Of a stretch of DNA of 64,000 nt, positions 8,764 to 17,545 are shown one piece after another. This DNA comes from Phaeobacter sp. CECT 5382 (lineage in GTDB: Bacteria; Pseudomonadota; Alphaproteobacteria; Rhodobacterales; Rhodobacteraceae): positions 1-64,000 of the forward strand of contig NZ_CYSG01000015.1 in assembly GCF_001457775.1 (NCBI RefSeq), in the 5' to 3' direction. A model generated the notes under the pieces. It had not been told where the DNA came from and searched no databases. It saw nothing but the letters and a program-made list of their open reading frames with translations. Within the stretch, counting starts at the first letter, position 1. Each line of letters begins with the position of its first letter. Both the position numbers and the translations under genes were made by a program.

Positions 8764-8801
8764 CACCAGAGACACAGGTTCTCCCATCCAGCGCAAAAGA
8801 A

Positions 8802-8836
8802 AAAGGGCGCGGTGCCTATATGGTCCCGCGCCCTTT
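8802..8836. terminator. Bidirectional terminator between DUF1330 gene and fdsA
   Basis: An 11-base perfect stem AAAGGGCGCGG/CCGCGCCCTTT with a 13-base loop between two convergent genes (stops at 8763 and 8859). The A-rich left flank and T-containing right flank would let it work in both directions. Confidence 0.85.
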
Positions 8837-8858
8837 CGTTTGACTGTGTTGCAAAAAC

Positions 8859-11633
8859 TTACTCTGCTGCCATCTGGCTATTCGCCTTCTCGACCTTTAC
8901 GGCCGCAAATTTGAACTCTGGAATTTTCCCGTAAGGGTCCAGCGCCGGGTTGGTCAGGATATTGGCCGCCGCCTCGACATAGGCAAAGGGCACAAAGACC
9001 ATGTCCTCGGCGATGGCGCGATCCGCCCGCGCCATGATCTCGATCGAGCCCCGTCGCGTCGACAGGCGCACCATCTCACCTGGCTCCACGCCCATGGCGC
9101 GCAGGGTTTTGGGATGTAGCGAACAGTTCGCCTCTGGCTCCACCGCGTCCAGAACCAGCGAACGCCGTGTCATCGAGCCCGTGTGCCAGTGCTCCAGCTG
9201 ACGACCCGTTGTCATGATCATCGGATAATCCGCATCCGGGGCCTCATCCGGGGCAATCACCGAGGCAGGCGTAAAGCGCGCACGCCCTTCGGGGCGTGGG
9301 AAGCCATCGCCAAACACAATCGCCTGACCGGGATCGGTCTCGTGGAGCGACGGATAGGTAATCGTTTCCGTCTCCAAGCGGTCCCAGGTGATGTTGTTCA
9401 ACGATTTCATGTTGAGCTTCATCTCGGCAAAGACCTCTGAGACATCTTTGTAGTCCCACGGCAAGCCAATGCGCTGTGCCAGTTCAACCGTGATCTGCCA
9501 ATCCTCGCGCGCTTCACCCGGAGGCGCCACTGCCGGACGGACCCGCTGAACCTGACGGTTGGTATTGGAGACGGTGCCGTTCTTTTCATAAAGCGCCGAG
9601 GCCGGCAGGATGATATCGGCAAAGTTCGCCGTCTCGGTCAGGAAGATGTCCTGCACGATCATCAGATCCAGCTTGGCAAAGGCCTCGCGGGCGTGATCAG
9701 CATCCGGGTCCGACATCGCCGGGTTTTCACCCTGGATATACATGCCCTTGATGTTGCCCGCATAAGCCTGATCCACGATCTCGGTCACGGTGAGGCCCTT
9801 CGCGTTAGAGAAGTCGCCGCCGCCCCAGACGTCCGAGAAAGACCGACGTACGTCATCCGAAGTCACGGTTTGGTAGTCGGGCAGGAACATCGGCACCAGA
9901 CCAGCATCCGAAGCCCCCTGCACGTTGTTCTGTCCCCGCAGAGGGTGCAGACCAGCACCGGGTTTGCCGACATTGCCGGTCATCAGCGCAAGGCTGATCA
10001 GGCAACGTGAATTATCGGTGCCGTGGATGTGCTGCGACACCCCCATGCCCCAGAAAATCAGGCCGGCATTTGCCTTGGCAAAGAGACGCGCGACACGGCG
10101 CAGCTGCTCGGATTCTATACCGCAGATCTCGGACATCTTTTCAGGGCTAAAGTCCTTGAGATGCTCCTTCTCTGCTTCCCAGTTTTCCGTGCGCAGCTTG
10201 ATGTAGTCTGCGTCATAAAGCTCTTCTTCGACGATCACATGCATGATCGCGTTCAGCATCGACACGTCGGCTCCGGGACGGAACTGCAGCATTTCGGTTG
10301 CGTAACGACGCATGCCTACACCGCGCGGATCCATCACGATCAGTTTGCCACCGCGCTTGGTGAACTGCTTGAAATAGGTCGCAGCAACAGGGTGGTTTTC
10401 AATCGGGTTGGAGCCGATGATAATCGCCACATCAGCGTTTTCGATCTCGTTGAACGTCGCCGTCACCGCACCAGAACCCACATTTTCGATCAGCGCCGTC
10501 ACCGATGAGGCATGGCAGAGCCGGGTACAGTGGTCGACGTTGTTGTGTTTGAACCCCTGACGGATGAACTTCTGAAAAAGATAAGCCTCTTCATTGGTGC
10601 ATTTCGCCGAGCCAAAGCCCGCCACCGAGCGCGGATCTTCATCGCGCAGCGCCTTCAGGCGGCTGCCTGCCAGATCCATCGCCTCTTCCCAGGAAGCTTC
10701 GCGAAAATGGGTCAACAGGTCACCGGGATCGACGTTCAGTCCCTTGGCTGGCGCATCCTCGCGTCGGATCAGCGGCTTGGTCAGGCGGTGTGGGTGATGG
10801 ATGTAGTCAAAACCAAACCTGCCTTTGACGCACAACCGGCCTTCGTTGGCGGGGCCGTTGATGCCCTCGACATATTTGACCTTACCGTCCTTGACCTTAA
10901 GCGAGACCTTGCAGCCAACACCGCAGAAGGGGCAGACACTTTCGGTTTCACTGTCAAAATCCGCGCGGTCCCCGATCTGGTTTTCATCAACCACAGTCGC
11001 GGGCATCAAGGCCCCCGTCGGACAGGCCTGCACACATTCGCCGCAGGCCACACAGGACGAGCCCCCCATAGGGTCAGCGATATCAAAGGTCGGATAAGCA
11101 TCATGGCCACGACCAGCCATGCCGATCACGTCATTGACCTGAACCTCACGACAAGCGCGCACGCACAATCCACAGGAAATGCAGGCATCCAGGTTCACCG
11201 ACATCGCAACATGGCTGTCGTCAAGCAGCGGAATGCGGCCCTCTTCCAGCTTGGGAAAACGCGACTCCGAAACCCCGTTCAGGTCCGCCATTTCCCACAG
11301 ATGCGAGGACTTATCATGTGCTTCTTCCGGCTTGGGCTGGTCCGCGACCAGCAGCTCCATCACCATTTTGCGGGCATTTTCAGCCCGCGCATTGTTGGTG
11401 GTGACAACCATGCCCTCGACGGGTTCGCGAATGCATGAGGCCGCCAGTGTGCGCTCGCCTTCGATCTCAACCATGCAGGCGCGGCAGTTGCCATCGGGGC
11501 GGTAGCCCGGCTGCGGCTTGTGGCACAGGTGAGGAATTTTCAGCCCGCGACCGTTGGCGACTTCCCAGATGGTCAGGCCAGCCTCGGCGGTGACTTCTGC
11601 GCCATCAAGGGTAAAGGTGACTTGTTCAGACAT
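8859..11633 (-). CDS. fdsA: NAD-dependent formate dehydrogenase, molybdenum catalytic subunit
   Basis: A 924-residue catalytic subunit of the cytoplasmic molybdenum, NAD-reducing formate dehydrogenase. In order: an N-terminal 2Fe-2S domain (Cys37, 50, 53, 67), two 4Fe-4S ferredoxin motifs (Cys151/154/157/161 and 194/197/200/204), a further 4Fe-4S motif of the catalytic core (Cys234/237/241/268), and bis-MGD-binding domains. Cys373-His374 in RLCHASS matches the molybdenum-ligand Cys and catalytic His of the family, so this is the cysteine rather than selenocysteine form. The C-terminus is the aspartate decarboxylase-like cap domain. It follows fdsB by 3 bases. The usual accessory genes fdhD/fdsC and fdsD are not downstream; transcription ends at the terminator near 8836. 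Confidence 0.95.
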   Translation of the reverse strand: MSEQVTFTLDGAEVTAEAGLTIWEVANGRGLKIPHLCHKPQPGYRPDGNCRACMVEIEGERTLAASCIREPVEGMVVTTNNARAENARKMVMELLVADQPKPEEAHDKSSHLWEMADLNGVSESRFPKLEEGRIPLLDDSHVAMSVNLDACISCGLCVRACREVQVNDVIGMAGRGHDAYPTFDIADPMGGSSCVACGECVQACPTGALMPATVVDENQIGDRADFDSETESVCPFCGVGCKVSLKVKDGKVKYVEGINGPANEGRLCVKGRFGFDYIHHPHRLTKPLIRREDAPAKGLNVDPGDLLTHFREASWEEAMDLAGSRLKALRDEDPRSVAGFGSAKCTNEEAYLFQKFIRQGFKHNNVDHCTRLCHASSVTALIENVGSGAVTATFNEIENADVAIIIGSNPIENHPVAATYFKQFTKRGGKLIVMDPRGVGMRRYATEMLQFRPGADVSMLNAIMHVIVEEELYDADYIKLRTENWEAEKEHLKDFSPEKMSEICGIESEQLRRVARLFAKANAGLIFWGMGVSQHIHGTDNSRCLISLALMTGNVGKPGAGLHPLRGQNNVQGASDAGLVPMFLPDYQTVTSDDVRRSFSDVWGGGDFSNAKGLTVTEIVDQAYAGNIKGMYIQGENPAMSDPDADHAREAFAKLDLMIVQDIFLTETANFADIILPASALYEKNGTVSNTNRQVQRVRPAVAPPGEAREDWQITVELAQRIGLPWDYKDVSEVFAEMKLNMKSLNNITWDRLETETITYPSLHETDPGQAIVFGDGFPRPEGRARFTPASVIAPDEAPDADYPMIMTTGRQLEHWHTGSMTRRSLVLDAVEPEANCSLHPKTLRAMGVEPGEMVRLSTRRGSIEIMARADRAIAEDMVFVPFAYVEAAANILTNPALDPYGKIPEFKFAAVKVEKANSQMAAE

Positions 11634-11636
11634 GGC

Positions 11637-13325
11637 TCAGACCTCCTCGGGGAAGTGTTTGATGGTCAGACGGATGGGATTAGGGGCAGCCTGGCCCAAA
11701 CCGCAGATCGAGGTATCAACCATGGCAGCACTCAGCTCTTCCAGGAGATCCTGATCCCACTTCTTTTCGCTCATCAGCTTGACGGCTTTTTCGCAACCTA
11801 CCCGGCAGGGGGTGCACTGGCCGCAGCTTTCGTCCTCGAAAAATCGCAGCATGTTCAGGGCTGCATCACGCGCGCTGTCCTGATCCGACAGAACCACAAC
11901 CGCGGCGGAGCCAATAAAAGTGCCATGCGGCTGCAGGGTGTCAAAATCCAGCGGCACATCATGCATCGATGCGGGCAGCAGACCGGAGGACGGACCTCCG
12001 GGCTGGTAGGCTTTGAAGGCGTGACCTTCAAGCATCCCGCCGCAAGCCGCGATAATGTCGGTGATGGTGGAGCCCGCAGGCAACAGGTGCACGCCGGGAT
12101 TGTTGACGCGACCAGACACCGAATAGCTGCGCAGGCCCTTGCGTCCGTTCTTTTCAACCGAATTCAGGCATTCAGGGCCTTCGCGATTGATCTTGCAGAC
12201 CCAAAGCAGCGTTTCCACGTTGTGCACCAGAGTCGGACGACCAAAGATACCCACCTGCGCCACAAAAGGAGGGCGGTGACGAGGTTCACCCCGTTTGCCT
12301 TCGATCGACTCGATCATCGCACTTTCTTCTCCGCAGATATAAGCGCCAGCGCCACGGCGCAGGTCAATATACCCAGCTTCGACAATGCCCGCCGCTTCGA
12401 GGGCTTTTATTTCGGTTGCGAGGATCTTCAGTACAGCCGGGTATTCATCCCGCATGTAGATGAAGCATTTTTCAGCTTCGACCGCCCAGGCAGCCATCAG
12501 CATGCCCTCAAGGAAGACATGCGGCGTGCGCTCAAGATAGTAGCGATCCTTGAACGTGCCCGGCTCGCCTTCATCACCGTTTACGGCAAGATAACGCGTG
12601 CCTTCATTGGCGCGTACAAAGCCCCATTTGGTACCCGAAGGAAAACCAGCGCCGCCAAGGCCCCGCAGGCCAGCCTCTTTGATTTTGGCCTGAACTGCTT
12701 CCCAATCGCCATTAGCGCGCAGTTCTTTCAGGACAGCGTAGCCACCTTCGGCCTCATAGGCAGCAAAGGCTTCGTAGGCAGGAACATGGGCATGGGTGTC
12801 GTCGGCAGCAATGGCTGCTTCGACCTTTTCGACCGTGGCGTGATCGATATGGTTGTGACCGATCTCCAGCACCGGAGCGGTGTCGCAACGCCCCATGCAG
12901 GGGGCCCGCAGCACACGCACTTGTGAAGCGTCCAGCCCATCTTCGAGCGCCTTTTGCAGCTGCGCCGCACCTGCCATTTCGCAAGATAGGGAATCGCAAA
13001 CCCGGATGGTCAGGGCTGGTGGCGGGGTGTCATCTTCGCGTACCACATCAAAATGGGCATAAAAGGACGCAACCTCAAAAATCTCGGCCTGACCGGTGCG
13101 CATCTCTTCCGCCAGGGCACGAATATGCGCGGCACTCAGATGACCGTAAGCATCCTGAATAAGATGCAGAAATTCGATCAGCATATCCCGGTTACGGGGC
13201 TGGTCGCCCAGAAGTTCCAGAACCTCGCTATGCGCCTGATCGTCCAGCTGACGGCCCTTGGGAGTTTTACGCCCCTTGCCTTTGCCGGATTTCCAGACGC
13301 CCTTGCTATTGTCCAATGGTGCCAC
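11637..13325 (-). CDS. fdsB: Formate dehydrogenase diaphorase subunit, FdsG-FdsB fusion
   Basis: A 562-residue diaphorase subunit that passes electrons from FdsA to NAD+. The N-terminal part (about 30-165) is NuoE-like, with the thioredoxin-fold 2Fe-2S pattern C-x4-C (CDSLSC) and C-x3-C (CMGRC). The rest is NuoF-like, with the FMN/NAD motif GLRGLGGAGFPSGTKW, the 4Fe-4S motif ESCGQCTPCRVG and a later CGLGQ. In Rhodobacter capsulatus these are separate FdsG and FdsB proteins; here they are one chain. The GTG at 13323-13325 has GGAGG 5 bases upstream and is preferred to a TTG at 13337 that overlaps that site. Cotranscribed with fdsA. Confidence 0.93.
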   Translation of the reverse strand: MAPLDNSKGVWKSGKGKGRKTPKGRQLDDQAHSEVLELLGDQPRNRDMLIEFLHLIQDAYGHLSAAHIRALAEEMRTGQAEIFEVASFYAHFDVVREDDTPPPALTIRVCDSLSCEMAGAAQLQKALEDGLDASQVRVLRAPCMGRCDTAPVLEIGHNHIDHATVEKVEAAIAADDTHAHVPAYEAFAAYEAEGGYAVLKELRANGDWEAVQAKIKEAGLRGLGGAGFPSGTKWGFVRANEGTRYLAVNGDEGEPGTFKDRYYLERTPHVFLEGMLMAAWAVEAEKCFIYMRDEYPAVLKILATEIKALEAAGIVEAGYIDLRRGAGAYICGEESAMIESIEGKRGEPRHRPPFVAQVGIFGRPTLVHNVETLLWVCKINREGPECLNSVEKNGRKGLRSYSVSGRVNNPGVHLLPAGSTITDIIAACGGMLEGHAFKAYQPGGPSSGLLPASMHDVPLDFDTLQPHGTFIGSAAVVVLSDQDSARDAALNMLRFFEDESCGQCTPCRVGCEKAVKLMSEKKWDQDLLEELSAAMVDTSICGLGQAAPNPIRLTIKHFPEEV

Positions 13326-13423
13326 GCTGACCTCCAAAATATTCGCACGTGCGTTTTACGGGCACATGTCATCAGGAAATCATATCGTCAAATCTAATGT
13401 GAAGAATGCACAATAACGAAAAC

Positions 13424-14323
13424 TTATTGCGCAAAGGCGGCAACCACACGCCGCAAAGAGGCCACTGTCGTCAGTTCCGGGTTACGCTGCAGACTCGCGA
13501 GACAAATCGGACGTGCCTGCGCGGCGGCTTCGCCTTCATCCACCAGCGCCAAGGCTCTGGTGCCACTGATCTCGCCCAGCGCATCGGCCAGCGCCTTTGG
13601 CAAGATGGTGGCCACTGCCCCCTCACGCGCCATGATCATCGCTGACATAAAGCCGCTGGATTCAGACATCACTTCGGGCTTCAGGTCCAGCGCCGCAAAG
13701 ATCCGGTCCAGAATGCGCCGGTTCTGCATCCCCGGCTCCAGCAGGCTCAGGGGCAGATCCGCGGCAGCCTGCCAGCTGATCTCTTCCGCGCCCGACTGCA
13801 CCATAGCCTCGGGGGCCAGCAGCACGTAGCTTTCTTCGTAAAGATCGGTAATCGTCACCAGGCCCGGCGGCACACTATCGCTATAGGTCACGCCTGCATC
13901 AATGGTTCCGTCCAGAATGCGCTGCTGGATCGCCATCGAGGTGGTGACATCAATATGCACCAGCACCCTTGGATGCACCTCATGCAGGCGATTGACCACC
14001 TGGGCGGCAAAGGCGGTGGCCGTGGGCACGACCCCCAGCATCAAAGTTCCGGTGACCTCCCCGCGCGAGGCGGCAATCTCTTGGTCCAGCGCCTTGGCAT
14101 CATCCAGAATGCCGCGCGCCCGACGCACGATCATCTCACCTTCGCCAGTGAGGCCCTGATAGCGATTGCCGCGCCGCACAATCGACAGGCCCAGCTTTTC
14201 TTCGAGATTGCGAATGCGCATGGAAAAGGCCGGCTGAGACATCCCGCAGTCCTTTGCTGCTTTGGCAAAGTGCTGGTGTCGCGCCAGGGCGGTCAAAAGC
14301 TGAAGGTCTCTGAGTTCGATCAT
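13424..14323 (-). CDS. LysR-family regulator, probable fds regulator
   Basis: A 299-residue LysR-type protein. The helix-turn-helix is in residues 1-60 (ELRDLQLLTALARHQHFAKA, then CGMSQPAFSMRIRNLEEKLG). It lies directly upstream of fdsB in the same direction with a 98-base gap large enough for its own promoter, so it is the likely formate dehydrogenase activator. The start at 14321-14323 gives a canonical LysR length; the frame to 14359 adds atypical residues. Formate or a C1 metabolite would be a plausible effector, which is inference from position. Confidence 0.82.
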   Translation of the reverse strand: MIELRDLQLLTALARHQHFAKAAKDCGMSQPAFSMRIRNLEEKLGLSIVRRGNRYQGLTGEGEMIVRRARGILDDAKALDQEIAASRGEVTGTLMLGVVPTATAFAAQVVNRLHEVHPRVLVHIDVTTSMAIQQRILDGTIDAGVTYSDSVPPGLVTITDLYEESYVLLAPEAMVQSGAEEISWQAAADLPLSLLEPGMQNRRILDRIFAALDLKPEVMSESSGFMSAMIMAREGAVATILPKALADALGEISGTRALALVDEGEAAAQARPICLASLQRNPELTTVASLRRVVAAFAQ

Positions 14324-14809
14324 TGCGCCACCATAGGGGCTGCACGGGGTAAGGTGCAATCGGCCTCGCGTACCGGGGCAACAACCATAGGCCTGGCAGC
14401 AGTTAAACTGCTGAAAGAATCCATCAATAGATGCCGCGAATCGCGCCAGAAAGTTTCTGTTGCGCCATCAAATGTCGCCCTTGAGTGAATTTCCTACCGC
14501 ATCTTCGCCCGCAAATGGGGTGGCAAACTGCCCCTTTGAAACCGACAATCACTAAAGTTTTTCTTAAATCACACCCATTCAGCCCTTCGTAAAACCATCA
14601 AAAAAATTTGGCGACCTCAGTTTTCTCGGCGCGCTATCAGCACCTTACCCAAAACCGCTCCGAAAAGACCCTGAGCTGCTCGGAAAGGACAATCCTGCGC
14701 CTTTATTTCGTAAACCCGCAACTGCTTCTGCGCGTTAACACCCCAGTAAGCCCCCTAAACATAGTGTTTTTGCACCTCTTTTGGACGGAACATGCTGAGG
14801 AGCATCCCG
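14324..14809. promoter_or_regulatory. Intergenic region with a perfect palindrome
   Basis: A 486-base gap between the divergent LysR and PDC-protein genes. It holds a perfect 17-base palindrome (CAGCAGTT-A-AACTGCTG, 14397-14413) placed 73 bases upstream of the LysR start, then an AT-richer stretch (about 14550-14610) suitable for promoters. A plus-strand frame at 14608-14871 overlaps the start of the next gene and has no family-like sequence, so it is not called. Confidence 0.5.
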
Positions 14810-15379
14810 ATGCGTATGATGACTATCGCTACTCTGCTTGCCTTTGCGGCCCTGCCTGCGGCCGCAACTGACTATCAGACTGCGATGCAAGACTATCTTG
14901 AGAACAACATACAAAGCTGGGCGCAGGCGCCTGTCTTGGTCACTGCGATAGCCCGTCAGAACGCTGAAACCCAAGGCTACAGCCAGCACGATATCAACCT
15001 CCTCGACAAGCAATGGCGCGCAGCAGTCGAAGCGGCCAAGACCGAGCCCCTCGCCCCGGTCCTGCAAAATGCCGCCGCCGATTTTTTGCGCCAGCAGATT
15101 AGCCTATCCGATGGCCGCATCACGGAGATCTTCATCATGGATGCCCAGGGATTGAATGTGGCCGCCTCTGGCGCGACCTCGGATTTCTGGCAGGGTGACG
15201 AGGCCAAGTTCCAAAAAACTTATAGTGTCGGCAAAAATGCCAGACATTTTGGTGCTGTCGAATTGGATCAATCCAGCCGTCACTATCAGGCACAAATCTC
15301 GCTGACGATCACTGACGCCAGCACTGAGACCGCCATCGGGGCCATGACTGTCGGCGTCGACGCCGACTCTCTGATGTAA
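14810..15379 (+). CDS. Periplasmic PDC/Cache-type sensory protein
   Basis: A 189-residue secreted protein: signal peptide in residues 1-19 (hydrophobic TIATLLAFAALPAAA), then a helical lead-in and a PDC/single-Cache-like domain whose core reads ITEIFIMDAQGLNVAASG followed by a TSDFWQGDEAKFQ segment typical of this fold. It has no transmembrane anchor or output domain. The ATG at 14810 follows GAGGAG. The chemoreceptor gene starts 72 bases downstream in the same direction, so I infer that this protein binds a ligand in the periplasm and works with that receptor. Confidence 0.78.
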   Translation: MRMMTIATLLAFAALPAAATDYQTAMQDYLENNIQSWAQAPVLVTAIARQNAETQGYSQHDINLLDKQWRAAVEAAKTEPLAPVLQNAAADFLRQQISLSDGRITEIFIMDAQGLNVAASGATSDFWQGDEAKFQKTYSVGKNARHFGAVELDQSSRHYQAQISLTITDASTETAIGAMTVGVDADSLM

Positions 15380-15451
15380 TTCAAATTCCCTTCCTTCACT
15401 TCCTCGAGCCAAAGACCCACTCAAAACTAGCTCACTTACAAAGGTGTATCC

Positions 15452-17296
15452 ATGAAAGCTCGCATTCCCTCGATCCCTCTATTTAAAGGCATGTCAGTCT
15501 TCATGAAGTGCTGCTTGCTGATTGCCGCGACAACCCTGGTTGTGGCGGGGGCACTCACGGTCAGAAGTGACAGCACCTTTGAGGCTGCTGTCGAAAAGGG
15601 CGTACAGACTCTCGGCAATGGCGTCACAATCACCGTGGCTGCACGTAGCGGCGGTTCAATTCGCTTTGGTGACGCTGAACGCCTTTCAGCGGACATCTCC
15701 AAAATCCTGGAACTCTCGGAAGGGCGCGCCCTGTTTGGTGTTGCGGTAAACAGCAAAGGCAAGGTTGTCGCCAGTGCCGGAGAAGCAAGTGAAACAGATA
15801 TCGAAGCGCTTGCCCTTTTGGGCGCTGCATCTGCGGAAACCGGTTTATTGGAAGCCAGCCCAGACGGCTACTTCATTGCGGCACCTGCAATGGCCGGCGC
15901 CAATGCTGACGTACTGGTTGGCTCGATAGCGATGATCTGGTCCCCTGAACGAGCCTTTGCCGAAGCCGCAACTGACCTGATGATGACCCATATCTTTGCT
16001 GGGGTTTCCTTTGTGGTCATGTGCCTGTTGTCCGCCCTCGCCCTGCGCTCCATTCTGTCGCGCCCCCTGCAGGCTGTTGGTCAGACGATCAATGTGATTG
16101 CTGATGGCGACTATGCACAACCGGTTCCACTGCTGGACCGACGCGATGAAATGGGTGCCATTGCCCGCAATATCGACAACCTGAAAACCCAGCTTGCCGC
16201 AGCCCATGAGGTCGAGCTTGAACGCCAAGTGGCCCAGAAAAACCAAAAACAGGTGGTCGACCGGTTGAACCGCGCCTTGCAGCATATGTCTGACGGTGAT
16301 CTCACCCATACCATCAACACCCCATTCAAAGGCGAATACGAAAGCCTGCGCAAGAACTACAACGCCACGCTCACAACCATGGTCGCCATCATGAACGCCG
16401 TGGTCGAAAGTTCCAGCCGGATCCGCGCCAGCGCCGAAGAGCTGAGCCAGTCTTCGAATGATTTGTCACAGCGCACCGAAAGCCAGGCTGCGACCCTGGA
16501 AGAAACAGCCGCCGCAATGGAAGAGCTGACCGTGAGCGTGCAATCCGCCGCAGACGGGGCCCGCGAGGTCGAGACAATCGTCACCGAGGCTCAGGACAGC
16601 GCGCGTCAAAGCGGCCAGGTGGTGACAGATGCCGTCAACGCCATGTCGCAGATCGAAGACTCCTCCAACAAGATCTCGCAGATCATCTCGGTGATTGATG
16701 ATATCTCCTTCCAGACCAATCTGCTGGCGCTGAACGCCGGGGTCGAGGCGGCCCGGGCCGGAGAAGCCGGACGAGGTTTTGCCGTGGTTGCCTCCGAGGT
16801 TCGGGCCCTGGCGCAGCGCTCCTCTGATGCGGCACAGGAAATCAAACTGCTGATCTCCGAAAGCTCGCAACATGTATCTAAGGGCGTCGATCTTGTCGGC
16901 AAGGCCGGTGGAGAACTGGACAGCATCATTGATCGGGTCGGCACGATTTCCAGCCATGTGTCGCAGATTGCCCAAGGTGCCAATGAACAATCCACCACCC
17001 TTCTTGAAATCAATACCGGCGTCACGCAACTGGATCAGGTGACCCAGCACAATGCCGCCATGGTCGAAGAAAGCACTGCAGCCAGCCAGATCCTGCGCAA
17101 TGACGCCGGCGAGTTGGCAACTCAGGTCGCAGTTTTCAAGACCGGTGCTGAAACAGATGGAGCAAAGACACCTGTCAAAGCAGCCGCACCGGCACCTGCC
17201 GCACATGCGGAGCTTGATCAGGCCAATGACGATTTCTTTGCCGATGACCCAGCTCCGGCTGCCCTGCCCAAGGCTGTTGGCTGGGACGATTTTTAA
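15452..17296 (+). CDS. Methyl-accepting chemotaxis protein
   Basis: A 614-residue transmembrane chemoreceptor. One transmembrane segment near residues 17-37, a periplasmic sensor region, and a second segment near 170-195 ([18 protein letters not shown]). HAMP-type linkers follow (about 196-300), then the long cytoplasmic signalling coiled coil. Its tip contains [20 protein letters not shown], the conserved CheA/CheW-binding hairpin sequence. The last five residues, GWDDF, match the aromatic-x-x-aromatic pentapeptide that tethers CheR and CheB, so this receptor can probably be methylated efficiently without helper receptors. It pairs with the upstream PDC-type protein. The ligand is unknown. 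Confidence 0.93.
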   Translation: MKARIPSIPLFKGMSVFMKCCLLIAATTLVVAGALTVRSDSTFEAAVEKGVQTLGNGVTITVAARSGGSIRFGDAERLSADISKILELSEGRALFGVAVNSKGKVVASAGEASETDIEALALLGAASAETGLLEASPDGYFIAAPAMAGANADVLVGSIAMIWSPERAFAEAATDLMMTHIFAGVSFVVMCLLSALALRSILSRPLQAVGQTINVIADGDYAQPVPLLDRRDEMGAIARNIDNLKTQLAAAHEVELERQVAQKNQKQVVDRLNRALQHMSDGDLTHTINTPFKGEYESLRKNYNATLTTMVAIMNAVVESSSRIRASAEELSQSSNDLSQRTESQAATLEETAAAMEELTVSVQSAADGAREVETIVTEAQDSARQSGQVVTDAVNAMSQIEDSSNKISQIISVIDDISFQTNLLALNAGVEAARAGEAGRGFAVVASEVRALAQRSSDAAQEIKLLISESSQHVSKGVDLVGKAGGELDSIIDRVGTISSHVSQIAQGANEQSTTLLEINTGVTQLDQVTQHNAAMVEESTAASQILRNDAGELATQVAVFKTGAETDGAKTPVKAAAPAPAAHAELDQANDDFFADDPAPAALPKAVGWDDF

Positions 17297-17303
17297 GACA
17301 CAG

Positions 17304-17329
17304 GCGAGCCCGGATCAAACCGGGCTCGC
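17304..17329 (+). terminator. Hairpin after the chemoreceptor gene
   Basis: A perfect 10-base stem GCGAGCCCGG/CCGGGCTCGC with a 6-base loop, 8 bases after the stop codon. It has no T-run; the T-rich hairpin at 17354 probably completes termination. Confidence 0.65.
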
Positions 17330-17353
17330 GCAGTGACGGTATCCGTTCTGGCC

Positions 17354-17384
17354 AGCCCTTTAGGCCAGAGGGGCTTCTTTTTTT
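17354..17384 (+). terminator. Intrinsic terminator
   Basis: Stem AGCCCTTT/GAGGGGCT (with G-T pairs), 6-base loop, followed by TCTTTTTTT. Ends the PDC/chemoreceptor transcript. Confidence 0.7.
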
Positions 17385-17545
17385 GGCAGGCTTAAGACTC
17401 CTCCAACGGCATCGCAGCAGGACCGAAGAACTTCATTTCCAACGCATGTTTCACTTGCGTTTCGCGACGGAATGTCAAAGCTCCTTCGTGTAATTATTAG
17501 TACAGTAGCACTGTATGATATGCGTACCGCCCGTGGATCAGGAAA

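Noticed and set aside
11520-12926. 468-codon plus-strand frame opposite fdsB
   Set aside because: Antisense shadow of a clearly identified formate dehydrogenase subunit.
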